Shown here one piece after another: positions 56,501-64,000 of a DNA stretch of 64,000 nt. Made by a program: the position numbers and the translations under genes. The DNA comes from Saccharicrinis aurantiacus (GTDB lineage: Bacteria > Bacteroidota > Bacteroidia > Bacteroidales > Marinilabiliaceae), in NCBI RefSeq assembly GCF_001660705.2, contig NZ_LYBV02000007.1, positions 186,001-250,000 on the forward strand, given 5' to 3'. The stretch's first letter is position 1, and each line of letters starts with the position of its first letter. The notes beneath the pieces are model-generated. The model was not told the origin of the DNA, searched no databases, and saw only the letters and a list, made by a program, of their open reading frames with translations.

Positions 56501-56683
56501 ACTGGCTTTATCTCTAACTTAAGAGCTTATGCTACAGTTCAAAACCTGTATACATTTACTAAATACACAGGTTACGATCCTGATATTGGCGGACAAAGTA
56601 ATAACGCATTATTAGCAGGTATAGATAACGGACGTTACCCAGTGCCACGTACCTATATGATAGGATTAAAACTTGATTTTTAA
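53561..56683 (+). CDS. SusC/RagA-type TonB-dependent transporter
   Basis: A 1040-residue outer-membrane transporter. ATG 53561 opens a signal peptide (MKKKIKFLKKG... ending SLFAQ); an upstream in-frame ATG at 53522 is rejected because it puts 13 residues before it. A carboxypeptidase-like domain (about 27-105, RITGTVVDKTGEPVPGVNVS) is followed by the SusC signature LDEVVVVGYGS, the plug (about 115-230) and a 22-strand barrel ending LKLDF. SusC takes up oligosaccharides captured by SusD, with energy from TonB-ExbBD. With GH10, GH3 and GH43 in the same run the cargo should be xylo-oligosaccharides. Confidence 0.96.
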   Translation: MKKKIKFLKKGIILSFFICMQMSLFAQNMRITGTVVDKTGEPVPGVNVSIKGTTTGTITTIDGVYNIEAPSTSQLLFSFVGFLSQTIDINSQTTINVTLREDLKDLDEVVVVGYGSTKARDLTGAVSSIKADELGEQPAVSIDQALQGKVSGVTISQNSGAPGGGISVRVRGITSLTGSNEPLYVVDGVPIDGNSGNDSFNFSSMGGESGQTKVSALSTINPSDIASIEVLKDASATAIYGSRASNGVILITTKSGKDGKSTISYDGYYGIQEVTKTIDVMDLPQYAQYLNEIAVQEGGEPKASFLRPELLGPGTNWQNEVFRVAPITNHQLSIAGGNGKTKVYSSLNYFNQDGILINTNYERFAMRLNIDHQVNDWFKFGNSLTASMSDELIAYNDSEDGVIMAALRQSPEVPVKYSDGSWGGPSAEDGVGSGSGYNPVAWSKIRSSQLQRHKVLGNIFSDISFTKNLKLRTELGYDFNFNKMSSYNPVYKLGDQVNDLGTSFKTNTNSFYWIFKNFLTYSNQFGKNNLTVMGGHEAQHSTWEQLQGSRGGFIQNDLTELALGDSETAGASSLRNQWAMQSFFARANYGFNNRYLLTATFRADASSNFGPNNKWGYFPSFSGGWVMSEENFMQGLQGTLDWVKIRAGYGEVGNQNIGAYAYGQSLNTITSAYGPAFIPGNIANPDVKWETTTSSNIGIELGFFNNRINMDADFYIKKSKDFLYQLPMAYYYGREAFSAPYVNLGEMQNTGIDFSLNTVNIDNPGGFKWTSAIVLSTYKNELTKLADENATITQVIQFNQTVTQTSVGNPVGQFYGYVTDGLFQSEEEIQNSPYQGDMDERNGVWMGDIKFKDINDDGEINDDDRTIIGSPHPDFTFSFSNNLSYKNWDFALSFYGSYGNDIINWTRKITEGMTDQFGNQSVNVADRYTPSNTDTDMPRYIAGDPNANARVSDRYVEDGSFLRIQNMTLGYSLPKSLLKRTGFISNLRAYATVQNLYTFTKYTGYDPDIGGQSNNALLAGIDNGRYPVPRTYMIGLKLDF

Positions 56684-56713
56684 TCATTGGATAACTTTTA
56701 AAAAATCTTAGAA

Positions 56714-58276
56714 ATGAATAAAAATAAGATATTTGGAATACTGATGCTGTTGTTTATTACTACAGCTTGCTCAGATAGTTTTCTTGAGATTGCACCAGAA
56801 GATAGGTTAACTACTGATAATTACTACAACGATGATACGCAAATGCTAACCGGAGGGGCTAGTCTTTACAATAGACCATGGTTCCTGTTTAACGAAAAGT
56901 TCGTTCTCTGTTTAGATGTGTATGCCGGAAATGCTTCGGGCGATTACGTTGATATTGCACAGTTTAATAAGTTTGCTGTTTTCGCGGCAAACCAGTTTAC
57001 AACAGAGGGTTATCAATCATTATTTTCGGTAATAGCCTATTCAAATAGTTTGCTCGATATTGTTGAGAACAAAGCAGGCCCGGCAGTTACTACTGAAGTA
57101 AAAGAGTGGTCGAGAGGCGAGGGTTTATTTATGCGTTCGTTGGCTTATTTCTACTTGGTTCGAACCTTTGGCGCTGTGCCTATTTTAGAGGATATCAATC
57201 AATACGGTACCGATGTTGTGGTACGTAAAAATAATGTTGAGGATATCTATACCTTAATTAAACGCGATTTAGCAGAGGCGGCACAGTTACTACCTATTAA
57301 GTGGTCCGATGCCAACCTTGGTAGAGCCACAAAAGGTGCAACACATGGCTTGTTAGCCGAGGTTTATTTAACACTAGGCGAATACGATAAAGCAAAGGAG
57401 CACGCTGATTTAGTAATTAACAGCGGATTATATTCTTTAATGCCTGAGTATTCTGATAATTTTCAGCCTAAAAATGGAGTAACTCCAGATAATAATAACG
57501 AATCGGTTTTTGAGTTACAGTGGGTTTCTCCTCCACAAGGTCAGCATTGGTATTATACCAACACGCACCAAGCTTATTTAGCAGCAGCTAGTAAGTTAAC
57601 AGGTGTTGGCGATGGTTGGGCAACCTTTATTCCTTGCTTAGATTTCATTAGAGCCTACGAGGAAGGTGATTTAAGACGTCAGCCAACTATTATGGAAAAA
57701 GGAAATTTTTATCCTGAGTTGGTAACCAAAGAAGGTGGATTTTTAGTAGAAAATGCACTTACAAATAACTACGCAGGTTACCGTAAATATGTGGTTGGTT
57801 CTCCTGAGGAGTGGCCATCGGTTAACTTTATGAATACCGATGTAAATACGCACATTATGCGTTATGCCGAGGTGCTTTTAATAAGAGCAGAAGCCATATT
57901 AGGAACAGCTACTTCTACCACTGATGCCATTGCCTTGGGCGATATTAATAAGGTTAGAGCCAGAGCGGGTTTACCTGCATTAACCGAAATTACTTTAGAT
58001 GATATTTTGCAAGAGCGCAGAATGGAGTTGGCCATTGAAAGTGGCGACCGTTGGTTCGATTTGGCTCGTATTGACAGGGCTAAGGCCATTGAAATTTTAT
58101 CAAATACAGATAGAGCTTATCTAGCAGATAGAAATGACCCAGAGAGTGGGAGTGCCGATGGTGGCCGTTTTGTAGTGCCTAAAGAAAGCGACTTTTTATT
58201 ACCGCTTCCTCAGGTTGAAACGGATATAAATCCACTGTTGTTAGATGAGGCAGTACCATACGATTTTAACAAATAA
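56714..58276 (+). CDS. SusD/RagB-type surface glycan-binding lipoprotein
   Basis: A 520-residue lipoprotein (lipobox ITTAC, Cys19) that caps SusC as a hinged lid and binds glycan. The family pattern is complete: the N-terminal SFLEIAPEDRLTTDNYY, the TPR-rich helical core (RSLAYFYLVRTFGAVPI, LAEVYLTLGEYDKAKEHADLVI) and the C-terminal RYAEVLLIRAEA and EERRMELAIESGDRWFDLARI-type segments. It is 30 bp after SusC and 11 bp before the next gene. Confidence 0.96.
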   Translation: MNKNKIFGILMLLFITTACSDSFLEIAPEDRLTTDNYYNDDTQMLTGGASLYNRPWFLFNEKFVLCLDVYAGNASGDYVDIAQFNKFAVFAANQFTTEGYQSLFSVIAYSNSLLDIVENKAGPAVTTEVKEWSRGEGLFMRSLAYFYLVRTFGAVPILEDINQYGTDVVVRKNNVEDIYTLIKRDLAEAAQLLPIKWSDANLGRATKGATHGLLAEVYLTLGEYDKAKEHADLVINSGLYSLMPEYSDNFQPKNGVTPDNNNESVFELQWVSPPQGQHWYYTNTHQAYLAAASKLTGVGDGWATFIPCLDFIRAYEEGDLRRQPTIMEKGNFYPELVTKEGGFLVENALTNNYAGYRKYVVGSPEEWPSVNFMNTDVNTHIMRYAEVLLIRAEAILGTATSTTDAIALGDINKVRARAGLPALTEITLDDILQERRMELAIESGDRWFDLARIDRAKAIEILSNTDRAYLADRNDPESGSADGGRFVVPKESDFLLPLPQVETDINPLLLDEAVPYDFNK

Positions 58277-58299
58277 ACTTCAGAGCAATGATAAGATAT

Positions 58300-59433
58300 A
58301 TGAATAAATATTTAATTGTAGCCCTTGTTACTTCAATGTTCTTGGCTACTTCATGTACCAAAGAAGAGGTTTACAATCCAGAGATATCGGTGGTTAATTC
58401 TACCAATAAGGATGTATCAACAGCTTCGCAAGGTTATCCCGGTGATTTAATAGTTGCCGAAGGTATTGAGTTAGATAAAATGGATAGCGTTCTTTTTGTA
58501 ACGGATGCCGATTCAATTAACGTAGTTTTTAATCCAGCACTCAATTCATCAATAGCCATAATGTTTGAAGTGCCCTATGATGAAACCAAGGGTAGTAAGC
58601 TAGGTATGCAGAAAATCTATTTCATCAATAAAAATGGAAAAGAAGTGATGCAAGACTTTGAGATATTACAACCCGATCCTGAAATCTCAGGTTTTTTACC
58701 AGAGCGACCAAAAGCTGGTGGTAGTACTGTTATTGTAGGGAAATGGTTTATGGGTCTTGAGAGCGTTACTTTTGCTGGTGAGCCTGCCGATTACGAGTAT
58801 ATTTCTTCAACACAAATATTGTTACGTGTACCCCAAGGAGCAGAACCTGCTGATGTTGTGGTAACTACTAATATTGGCTCATCAACTAAAAATTTAGATG
58901 TTGATTTGGGTTACAATGTGTATCGTTACAATGATTTTGATGGCGGTGGAATGTATGCTACTAACGATTGGCGAAACAATGGTGATATTACCGATGCTGT
59001 TGTATTTAGCGATGTAGATGGTTTTGATGGTAATTATGCCGAGTTTACTTGGAGTGGTTCTACATCTAACGGATGGGGTAATGCAGAACCTACCTCAGGG
59101 ATGAATCCTGGTATAACAGAAACAAATCAGGAGAAAGTGAAATTTGTTTTCGAAGTATACTGCTCCAGTCCTGCTGGAAGCACAATGCAAATTCAGATTG
59201 ATGATGGAACCACCGTTTGGGCCCATAATTATGATTTTACTGCTGAAGAAGTGGGTAAATGGATTACGGTAGAAATGCTTAGTTACGACTTTGGTGCAGG
59301 TTATGATCCAGGTAATGTTACTCATAGTATGGACTGTCCTAATATTAATTATGTGAAAGTTGCCATTAACCAATGGGGACCAGTTCCTACAATAGTTCGC
59401 GTTGATAACATGCGTTTTTACGAATACTATTAA
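58300..59433 (+). CDS. Surface glycan-binding protein with IPT/TIG domain (SGBP-B-like)
   Basis: A 377-residue lipoprotein (lipobox LATSC, Cys19) from ATG 58300; an ATG at 58288 adds four residues and is less likely. An N-terminal Ig-like region is followed by an IPT/TIG domain (about 125-205, PEISGFLPERPKAGGSTVIV) and a C-terminal domain of about 170 residues rich in aromatic residues (WRNNGDITDAVVFSDVDGFDGN..., ending VDNMRFYEYY). This matches the glycan-binding domain of xyloglucan and xylan SGBPs. It assists capture of xylan at the surface. No enzyme motif is present. Confidence 0.8.
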   Translation: MNKYLIVALVTSMFLATSCTKEEVYNPEISVVNSTNKDVSTASQGYPGDLIVAEGIELDKMDSVLFVTDADSINVVFNPALNSSIAIMFEVPYDETKGSKLGMQKIYFINKNGKEVMQDFEILQPDPEISGFLPERPKAGGSTVIVGKWFMGLESVTFAGEPADYEYISSTQILLRVPQGAEPADVVVTTNIGSSTKNLDVDLGYNVYRYNDFDGGGMYATNDWRNNGDITDAVVFSDVDGFDGNYAEFTWSGSTSNGWGNAEPTSGMNPGITETNQEKVKFVFEVYCSSPAGSTMQIQIDDGTTVWAHNYDFTAEEVGKWITVEMLSYDFGAGYDPGNVTHSMDCPNINYVKVAINQWGPVPTIVRVDNMRFYEYY

Positions 59434-59440
59434 TTCAATA

Positions 59441-59470
59441 CCCCTCTTGCAGTAACGATTGCGAGGGGGT
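59441..59470. other. Stem-loop after the SGBP gene, without T run
   Basis: CCCCTC-TT-GCA and TGC-GAGGGG arms with a short loop form a stable hairpin 7 bp past the SGBP stop. There is no T tract, so it is more likely an mRNA-stabilising or processing structure than a terminator. Confidence 0.5.
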
Positions 59471-59475
59471 TCAAC

Positions 59476-59543
59476 TATAATCTACGTACTTACAACCTTA
59501 TGATCCTGAAAAACATTGTGATAATGTAAGTGCGTAGATTATA
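59476..59543. repeat. Long 19-bp inverted repeat between SGBP and GH10
   Basis: Arms 59476-59494 and 59525-59543 are complementary over 19 bp with one wobble and enclose a 30-bp loop. Five T residues follow the right arm, so on the plus strand it could terminate or attenuate before GH10. The two hairpins together fill most of the 145-bp gap. Confidence 0.7.
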
Positions 59544-59578
59544 TTTTTCATCAAACAAGAATCTCAAAAGTTATAATT

Positions 59579-60916
59579 ATGGCTCTATTCAAAAATATAA
59601 TCGGCTTAATATTTTTGCTTCTCATGCAAGTGTCATGCAGTAGTGACGACAATGCAACACCTAGTTTGTCAGCTCCTCTGGCATTAAACCCCAGTGATAT
59701 TACCCAAAACTCCTTTGTAGCCAACTGGGCCGGAGTAAAAGATGCACAATCGTATGTGCTTGATGTTTCAAGCGATATTGATTTTACAAGTTTTGTTGAA
59801 GGTTATCAGGCCTTAAGCGTTAACGGTATTTACACTGTTGTGGATAACTTGAGTCCTAGCACCAGTTATTATTACCGCGTACGTGCAGTAAACGGAACTG
59901 CTGAATCGAGCAATTCAATGGTGATTTCACTTACTACTGAGATTCCTGATGGCTCGGTATTAAAAGAGCTTACTCAAGATTTTTTCATAGGTACAATTGT
60001 TCAGTCAAACCGAATGACGGGTATGCATCACGAAGTGATTAATCGCGAATTTAGCAGTATTACTGCCGAGTACGAAATGAAAATGAACATCATGTATCCT
60101 AGCGAAGGAGTATACGATTGGACTGCTTCGGATGCAATTGTTAATTATGCTGTTGAGAATAAATTAAACATACATGGCCATGCCCTGGTTTGGCACAATG
60201 CAACACCCAATTGGGTTGAGAATTTTTCGGGAACGGATGCCGAATTTGAAACCATGCTCGAAGAGTATGTGAAAACGGTTGTAACAAGATATAAAGGAAA
60301 AATAACATCGTGGGATGTGGTAAACGAAGCTTTTAACGATGGTTCGGGTACTTACCGAAATTCAGTTTTTTATCAACGCATGGGAGCTTCTTTTATTTCT
60401 AAATGTTTTCAGTGGGCACGCGAGGCCGATCCTGATGTATTGTTGTTTTACAACGATTACAATATGTGCAGCGATCAAACCAAACGCGATGCGGTTTTTT
60501 CTATGGTTGATGATTTAATTAGCAACTCTGTAGCTATTGATGGAGTAGGTTATCAAATGCACATCGCCTACAATTGGCCAGCTAAAAAAGATATTCAGGA
60601 TGCCACACAAGATATTCTCGACAGAAATTTAAAAGTACATTATGCCGAGCTTGATATACGTGCCAATCCTAATAACGACCAAAGTACACTTACAGATGCG
60701 CGTTCTTTAGAGTTGAAAACGAAATATAAAGAGATTGCTGAGCTTTATACCGCATTACCAACTGTAAACAAGTATGCCTTAACTATTTGGGGTTTAAAAG
60801 ACAATGAATCGTGGCTCTTAGATTTTCATGGGCATATAGATTGGCCATTGTTATACAACAATAATTTTGAAGAGAAAGACGCCTATTACGGTGTACTTGA
60901 AGGATTAGTGAAATGA
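59579..60916 (+). CDS. GH10 endo-xylanase with Fn3 domain, surface lipoprotein
   Basis: A 445-residue lipoprotein (lipobox MQVSC) with an Fn3-like domain at about 35-120 (APLALNPSDITQNSFVANW) and a GH10 barrel from about 130. Acid/base is Glu250 in WDVVNEAF, nucleophile Glu357 in HYAELDI; the residue before the nucleophile is Ala where Thr is usual. GH10 enzymes cut the beta-1,4 xylan backbone with retention. As a lipid-anchored, Fn3-extended protein next to SGBP it is the probable surface endo-xylanase. The xylanase specificity is strongly expected from the family. Confidence 0.93.
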   Translation: MALFKNIIGLIFLLLMQVSCSSDDNATPSLSAPLALNPSDITQNSFVANWAGVKDAQSYVLDVSSDIDFTSFVEGYQALSVNGIYTVVDNLSPSTSYYYRVRAVNGTAESSNSMVISLTTEIPDGSVLKELTQDFFIGTIVQSNRMTGMHHEVINREFSSITAEYEMKMNIMYPSEGVYDWTASDAIVNYAVENKLNIHGHALVWHNATPNWVENFSGTDAEFETMLEEYVKTVVTRYKGKITSWDVVNEAFNDGSGTYRNSVFYQRMGASFISKCFQWAREADPDVLLFYNDYNMCSDQTKRDAVFSMVDDLISNSVAIDGVGYQMHIAYNWPAKKDIQDATQDILDRNLKVHYAELDIRANPNNDQSTLTDARSLELKTKYKEIAELYTALPTVNKYALTIWGLKDNESWLLDFHGHIDWPLLYNNNFEEKDAYYGVLEGLVK

Positions 60917-60999
60917 TGGTAAGTCTTATATCCATTCTTTTTGTAATAAGTATCGGTTTTCACTTCAGACTTCAGACTAACAACTAACGAACTATTCTA

Positions 61000-62448
61000 A
61001 TGAATACAACGCAAAAAATATCTGTAATAGAAAAAATAGGTTATAGCCTTGGCGACTTGGCAGCTAACCTAATTTTTCAAACACTAATGACCTTTCTGGC
61101 ATTCTTTTATACCGATGTGTATAGAATTCCGCCAGCATCAGCATCAGCTATTATTTTTGCTGGCGGAATGATTGGGGCTTTCTTCAATCCTGTAATGGGC
61201 GCTATTGCCGATAGAACCAATACCCGTTGGGGTAAGTTTCGGCCATGGATTTTATGGACAGCAGTTCCCTTTGGCGTATTTGCCTTATTAGCTTTTAGTA
61301 CGCCTAATTTTAGTCCTTCGGGTAAAATAGCCTATGCATTAATCACCTACATTTTATTGGTGTTAATATATTCGGCCAGTAACCTACCTTACTCAGCCTT
61401 AAGTGGAGTTATAACCGGCAGTATGAGCGAGCGAAATAGCATTTCATCGTACCGATTTGTAGCTGTTATGATCGCTCAATTTACCATACAAGCCTTACTA
61501 TTACCTTTGGTTCTTATATTTGGCGATGGAGATAAAGCCCTCGGTTTTGAGAAGGTAATGGGTGTGTTTGCTGTGGTTGGAGTAGTGTTTTTAATCATCA
61601 CTTTTCTTACCACAAAAGAAAGGGTAGTTGCCACGGAAGAACAGAAATCATCGCTCAAAGAAGATCTCAAGGATTTGAGTAAGAATAAACCATGGTTGGT
61701 GATGTTATTTGTTACCATTCTTATTTTTATTACCCTATCCTTAAAGGGAGGAATGTATGTGTATTACTTCGATAACTATTTAGATACAGCCTCACTAAAT
61801 ACATTTTTAAATGATATTGGTTTCAATGGCATGATTGCCGGATTAAAGACGAGTATGCCCGGTTTCGATTGGCCCGATGATGCAGTTACATCTGCCTTCA
61901 GTTTGTTTAATGCAGGCGGTATTATTTTTATGATTGTAGGCATAGGTTTCTCTAAACCATTGGCCGATAAATATGGTAAGCGCGATGTTTTTATTGTGGG
62001 ATTAATATTGGCTACTCTTTGCGTGTTCGCCTTTTGGTTTTTTCCGCCCAAAGCCATCGCCATAACCTTTATCAGTCAAATATTACACGGCTTTTTCTAT
62101 GGGATAACCATTCCATTATTGTGGGCAATGATTGCTGATGTTGCCGACTTTTCGGAATGGAAAAACAATCGTAGAGCCACTGCTATTATATTCTCAGCCA
62201 TGATTTTTGGATTAAAAGCAGGTTTGAGTATTGGCGGTGCCTTAGTAGCCGGAATTTTAGCCGCCTTTGGTTATCAAGAAGGCTTGGCAGTACAAGTGGA
62301 TAGTGCCATTTCAGGAATACAGTTATCCGTTAGCCTTTTTCCAACCATCACCTTTGCCTTAGCTATTGCTTGTTTGTTTTTTTATGAGATTGACAAAGCC
62401 AAAGAAGTTGAGATAGAAAAAGATTTGGCAGCCCGTCGGAATGAGTAA
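61000..62448 (+). CDS. GPH-family sugar:cation symporter (MelB/XynP-like)
   Basis: A 482-residue inner-membrane protein with about 12 helices in the glycoside-pentoside-hexuronide:cation symporter family. Motifs are EKIGYSLGDLAANLIFQ at the start, NPVMGAIADRTNTRWGKFRPW in the first loop and PLLWAMIADVADFSEWKNNRRATAII in the second half. It imports xylose or xylo-oligosaccharides with sodium or protons. It lies between the two GH10 genes, 33 bp before the second. Confidence 0.92.
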   Translation: MNTTQKISVIEKIGYSLGDLAANLIFQTLMTFLAFFYTDVYRIPPASASAIIFAGGMIGAFFNPVMGAIADRTNTRWGKFRPWILWTAVPFGVFALLAFSTPNFSPSGKIAYALITYILLVLIYSASNLPYSALSGVITGSMSERNSISSYRFVAVMIAQFTIQALLLPLVLIFGDGDKALGFEKVMGVFAVVGVVFLIITFLTTKERVVATEEQKSSLKEDLKDLSKNKPWLVMLFVTILIFITLSLKGGMYVYYFDNYLDTASLNTFLNDIGFNGMIAGLKTSMPGFDWPDDAVTSAFSLFNAGGIIFMIVGIGFSKPLADKYGKRDVFIVGLILATLCVFAFWFFPPKAIAITFISQILHGFFYGITIPLLWAMIADVADFSEWKNNRRATAIIFSAMIFGLKAGLSIGGALVAGILAAFGYQEGLAVQVDSAISGIQLSVSLFPTITFALAIACLFFYEIDKAKEVEIEKDLAARRNE

Positions 62449-62481
62449 ACTATTCAATAATATCTATAAACAGAAAATACA

Positions 62482-63618
62482 ATGAATACTATAAAATATA
62501 TATCACTAGCCTTAATTGCCGCATGCAGTTTTACTGCGTGTGCCCAAAATACAGGTAATACCAAAAATGTTAGAGAATTATCTTTAGCAAAAGCATATGA
62601 AAGTAAATTTTTAATAGGAACGGCACTCAACTCCGAGCAAATTGAAGGTTCTGACACTAGCGCTTTAAAAGTGGTTAAAACTCAATTTAATTCTATAGTT
62701 GCTGAGAACTGCATGAAACCAGAAGTAGTGCAGCCAAACCAAGGCAAATTCGATTTCGCTTTGGCGGATAAGCTTGTTCAGCTAGCTGCCGATAACAATG
62801 CTTTTATGGTGGGACATACCTTAGTGTGGCACTCCCAAACTTCTGATTGGATGTTTCACGATGCAGATGGGAAACTAACTACCAGAGATACACTAATTCA
62901 ACGCATGAAAACGCATATTCAAACCGTAGTTTCGCGTTATAAAGGCAAGGTAAAAGGATGGGATGTGGTTAACGAAGCAGTGCTTGATGAGGGCGGTTTA
63001 AGAAAGAGTTTGTGGCATCAAATTGTAGGTCCTGACTTTATTGAATTAGCTTTCCAGTTTGCACACGAAGCCGATCCCAATGCCGAGTTATATTATAATG
63101 ATTACAATATGTACTTACCTGCAAAACGAGCAGAGGTAGTAAAGTTAGTGAAGCGTTTGCAAGAAAAGGGCATTAGAATTGATGCCGTAGGAATGCAAGC
63201 TCACTATGGTTTGGGTGCCGATTATTTTGAGGAAATAGAAAACAGTATCAACACATTTGCAAGCCTTGGTATTAAGGTAATGGTTACTGAATTAGATGTT
63301 TCTGTATTGCCTTTCCCTAGCGAAGAGTTAACAGCAGAAGTAAGCACATCGTATGCCAATAAACCTGAGTACAACCCGTATACCAATGGTTTGCCCGATG
63401 ATCTGGAAACTGAACTAGGCGATTATTACGCCAAGTTATTTAAGATTTATAACAGACATTCAGACCACATTTCTAGAATCACTTTTTGGGGAGTGAACGA
63501 TGCGCAAACTTGGCGTAACTATTGGCCAATAAACGGACGAACAGATTATCCTTTATTATTCAACAGAGAAAACGAGCCAAAGCCTGCTTATGCTGCAGTA
63601 ATGCGTTTGGCTTATTAA
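62482..63618 (+). CDS. GH10 endo-xylanase, single-domain
   Basis: A 378-residue GH10 enzyme with a short lipoprotein-like signal (CSFTAC) and no extra modules. Acid/base Glu165 in WDVVNEAV, nucleophile Glu270 in MVTELDV. A linker segment with NPYTNGLPDDLETELGDYY follows the nucleophile. It is more canonical than the GH10 at 59579 and probably processes imported xylo-oligosaccharides in the periplasm. The following GH43 starts 30 bp later. Confidence 0.95.
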   Translation: MNTIKYISLALIAACSFTACAQNTGNTKNVRELSLAKAYESKFLIGTALNSEQIEGSDTSALKVVKTQFNSIVAENCMKPEVVQPNQGKFDFALADKLVQLAADNNAFMVGHTLVWHSQTSDWMFHDADGKLTTRDTLIQRMKTHIQTVVSRYKGKVKGWDVVNEAVLDEGGLRKSLWHQIVGPDFIELAFQFAHEADPNAELYYNDYNMYLPAKRAEVVKLVKRLQEKGIRIDAVGMQAHYGLGADYFEEIENSINTFASLGIKVMVTELDVSVLPFPSEELTAEVSTSYANKPEYNPYTNGLPDDLETELGDYYAKLFKIYNRHSDHISRITFWGVNDAQTWRNYWPINGRTDYPLLFNRENEPKPAYAAVMRLAY

Positions 63619-63648
63619 GTAAGAGAAATTCATACAAAAAATACAATA

Positions 63649-64000
63649 ATGAAAGAAGCCAAATATTTAGTATCAGACTTATTTACAGCCGATCCATCAG
63701 CTCATGTTTTCAATAACAAGTTATTTATTTACCCCTCTCACGATTTTGAATCGGGCGTAGCCGAAAATGATAATGGAGATCATTTTAATATGCGCGATTA
63801 TCATGCCTACTCAATGGATACCATTGATGGAGAAATTACCGATCATGGTGTGATATTGGATGTGGATCATGTAGATTGGGCTAGTCGCCAGATGTGGGAT
63901 TCTGATGTGGCGCATAAAAACGGCAAGTATTACCTTTATTTTTCGGCCAAAGACCACAATGATATTTTTAAAATAGGAGTAGCGGTAAGCGAAACACCTG
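63649..64000 (+). CDS. GH43 enzyme, N-terminal part (3' truncated by window edge)
   Basis: An ATG at 63649 opens a frame that runs to the window end (117 codons). No signal peptide is seen. The sequence has the GH43 start: ADPSAHVFNNKLFIYPSHD, with the first Asp as general base, and MWDSDVAHKNGKYYLYFSAKD where an Asp modulates the acid. GH43 members are beta-xylosidases or arabinofuranosidases with inversion. Lack of a signal in the visible part suggests cytoplasmic or periplasmic action on oligosaccharides; the C-terminal part is not visible. Confidence 0.85.
   Translation, partial: MKEAKYLVSDLFTADPSAHVFNNKLFIYPSHDFESGVAENDNGDHFNMRDYHAYSMDTIDGEITDHGVILDVDHVDWASRQMWDSDVAHKNGKYYLYFSAKDHNDIFKIGVAVSETP

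Overview
The window is one contiguous, AT-rich stretch of a Bacteroidota chromosome, most likely a glycan-degrading (possibly marine) member of the Bacteroidales/Marinilabiliales type. The evidence is a SusC/SusD pair, a hybrid two-component regulator with a beta-propeller sensor, formylglycine sulfatases, GH2/GH3/GH10/GH43/GH105 enzymes, a type IX secretion sorting domain, TAnnTTTG-type -7 promoter elements, and no obvious Shine-Dalgarno usage. The species cannot be named from the sequence alone.

Positions 1-13.8 kb hold an accessory polysaccharide-degradation block. It contains the end of a sulfatase, a broken small secreted gene, a GH2 enzyme with extra C-terminal binding domains, a second sulfatase, a DUF6261-like gene split by an in-frame stop, a phased array of 41-42 bp repeats, a T9SS-sorted protein plus a SusE/F-like protein, a GH105-beta-propeller fusion and a second GH2. 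Sulfatases, GH105 and GH2 together suggest a sulfated, uronic-acid-containing algal polysaccharide (ulvan-like); this is inference. A membrane-tethered putative DNA-binding regulator (13973-15124) is divergent from the second GH2 across a palindrome-rich intergenic region.

Positions 15-46 kb are mostly core genome: S9 peptidase, DUF2007, a nucleotidyl cyclase-HD fusion, miaA, smpB, an ECF sigma factor with a partner barrel protein, tsaD, tamB-like, an ExbB-ExbD-ExbD-TonB operon, rarD, recA, bcp, a TPR/PD40/SPOR envelope protein, clpS-nfeD-floA, three tRNA genes (Ser-GCT and two identical Pro-TGG), and a sugar isomerase-like/ThuA pair. Embedded at 23.5-27.3 kb on the minus strand is the most interesting unit: a PqqD-like peptide-recognition protein, a 73-aa peptide with a poly-serine core, an HprK-like kinase, an ER-type (Ser-His) signal-peptidase-like protease and an ABC exporter. 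It looks like a complete small RiPP-type pathway whose only candidate tailoring enzyme is the kinase.

Positions 46.3-64 kb are a xylan utilization locus: a hybrid two-component system, then divergently GH3, SusC, SusD, a surface glycan-binding lipoprotein, GH10 (with Fn3), a GPH-family sugar/cation symporter, a second GH10 and the start of a GH43. A duplicated 26-bp inverted repeat with 41-bp spacing lies just upstream of a well-formed promoter between the regulator and GH3, and is a strong operator candidate. The division of labour would be: surface GH10 cuts xylan, SusD/SGBP capture and SusC imports oligosaccharides using the TonB system, periplasmic GH10/GH3/GH43 complete hydrolysis, and the symporter imports sugars.
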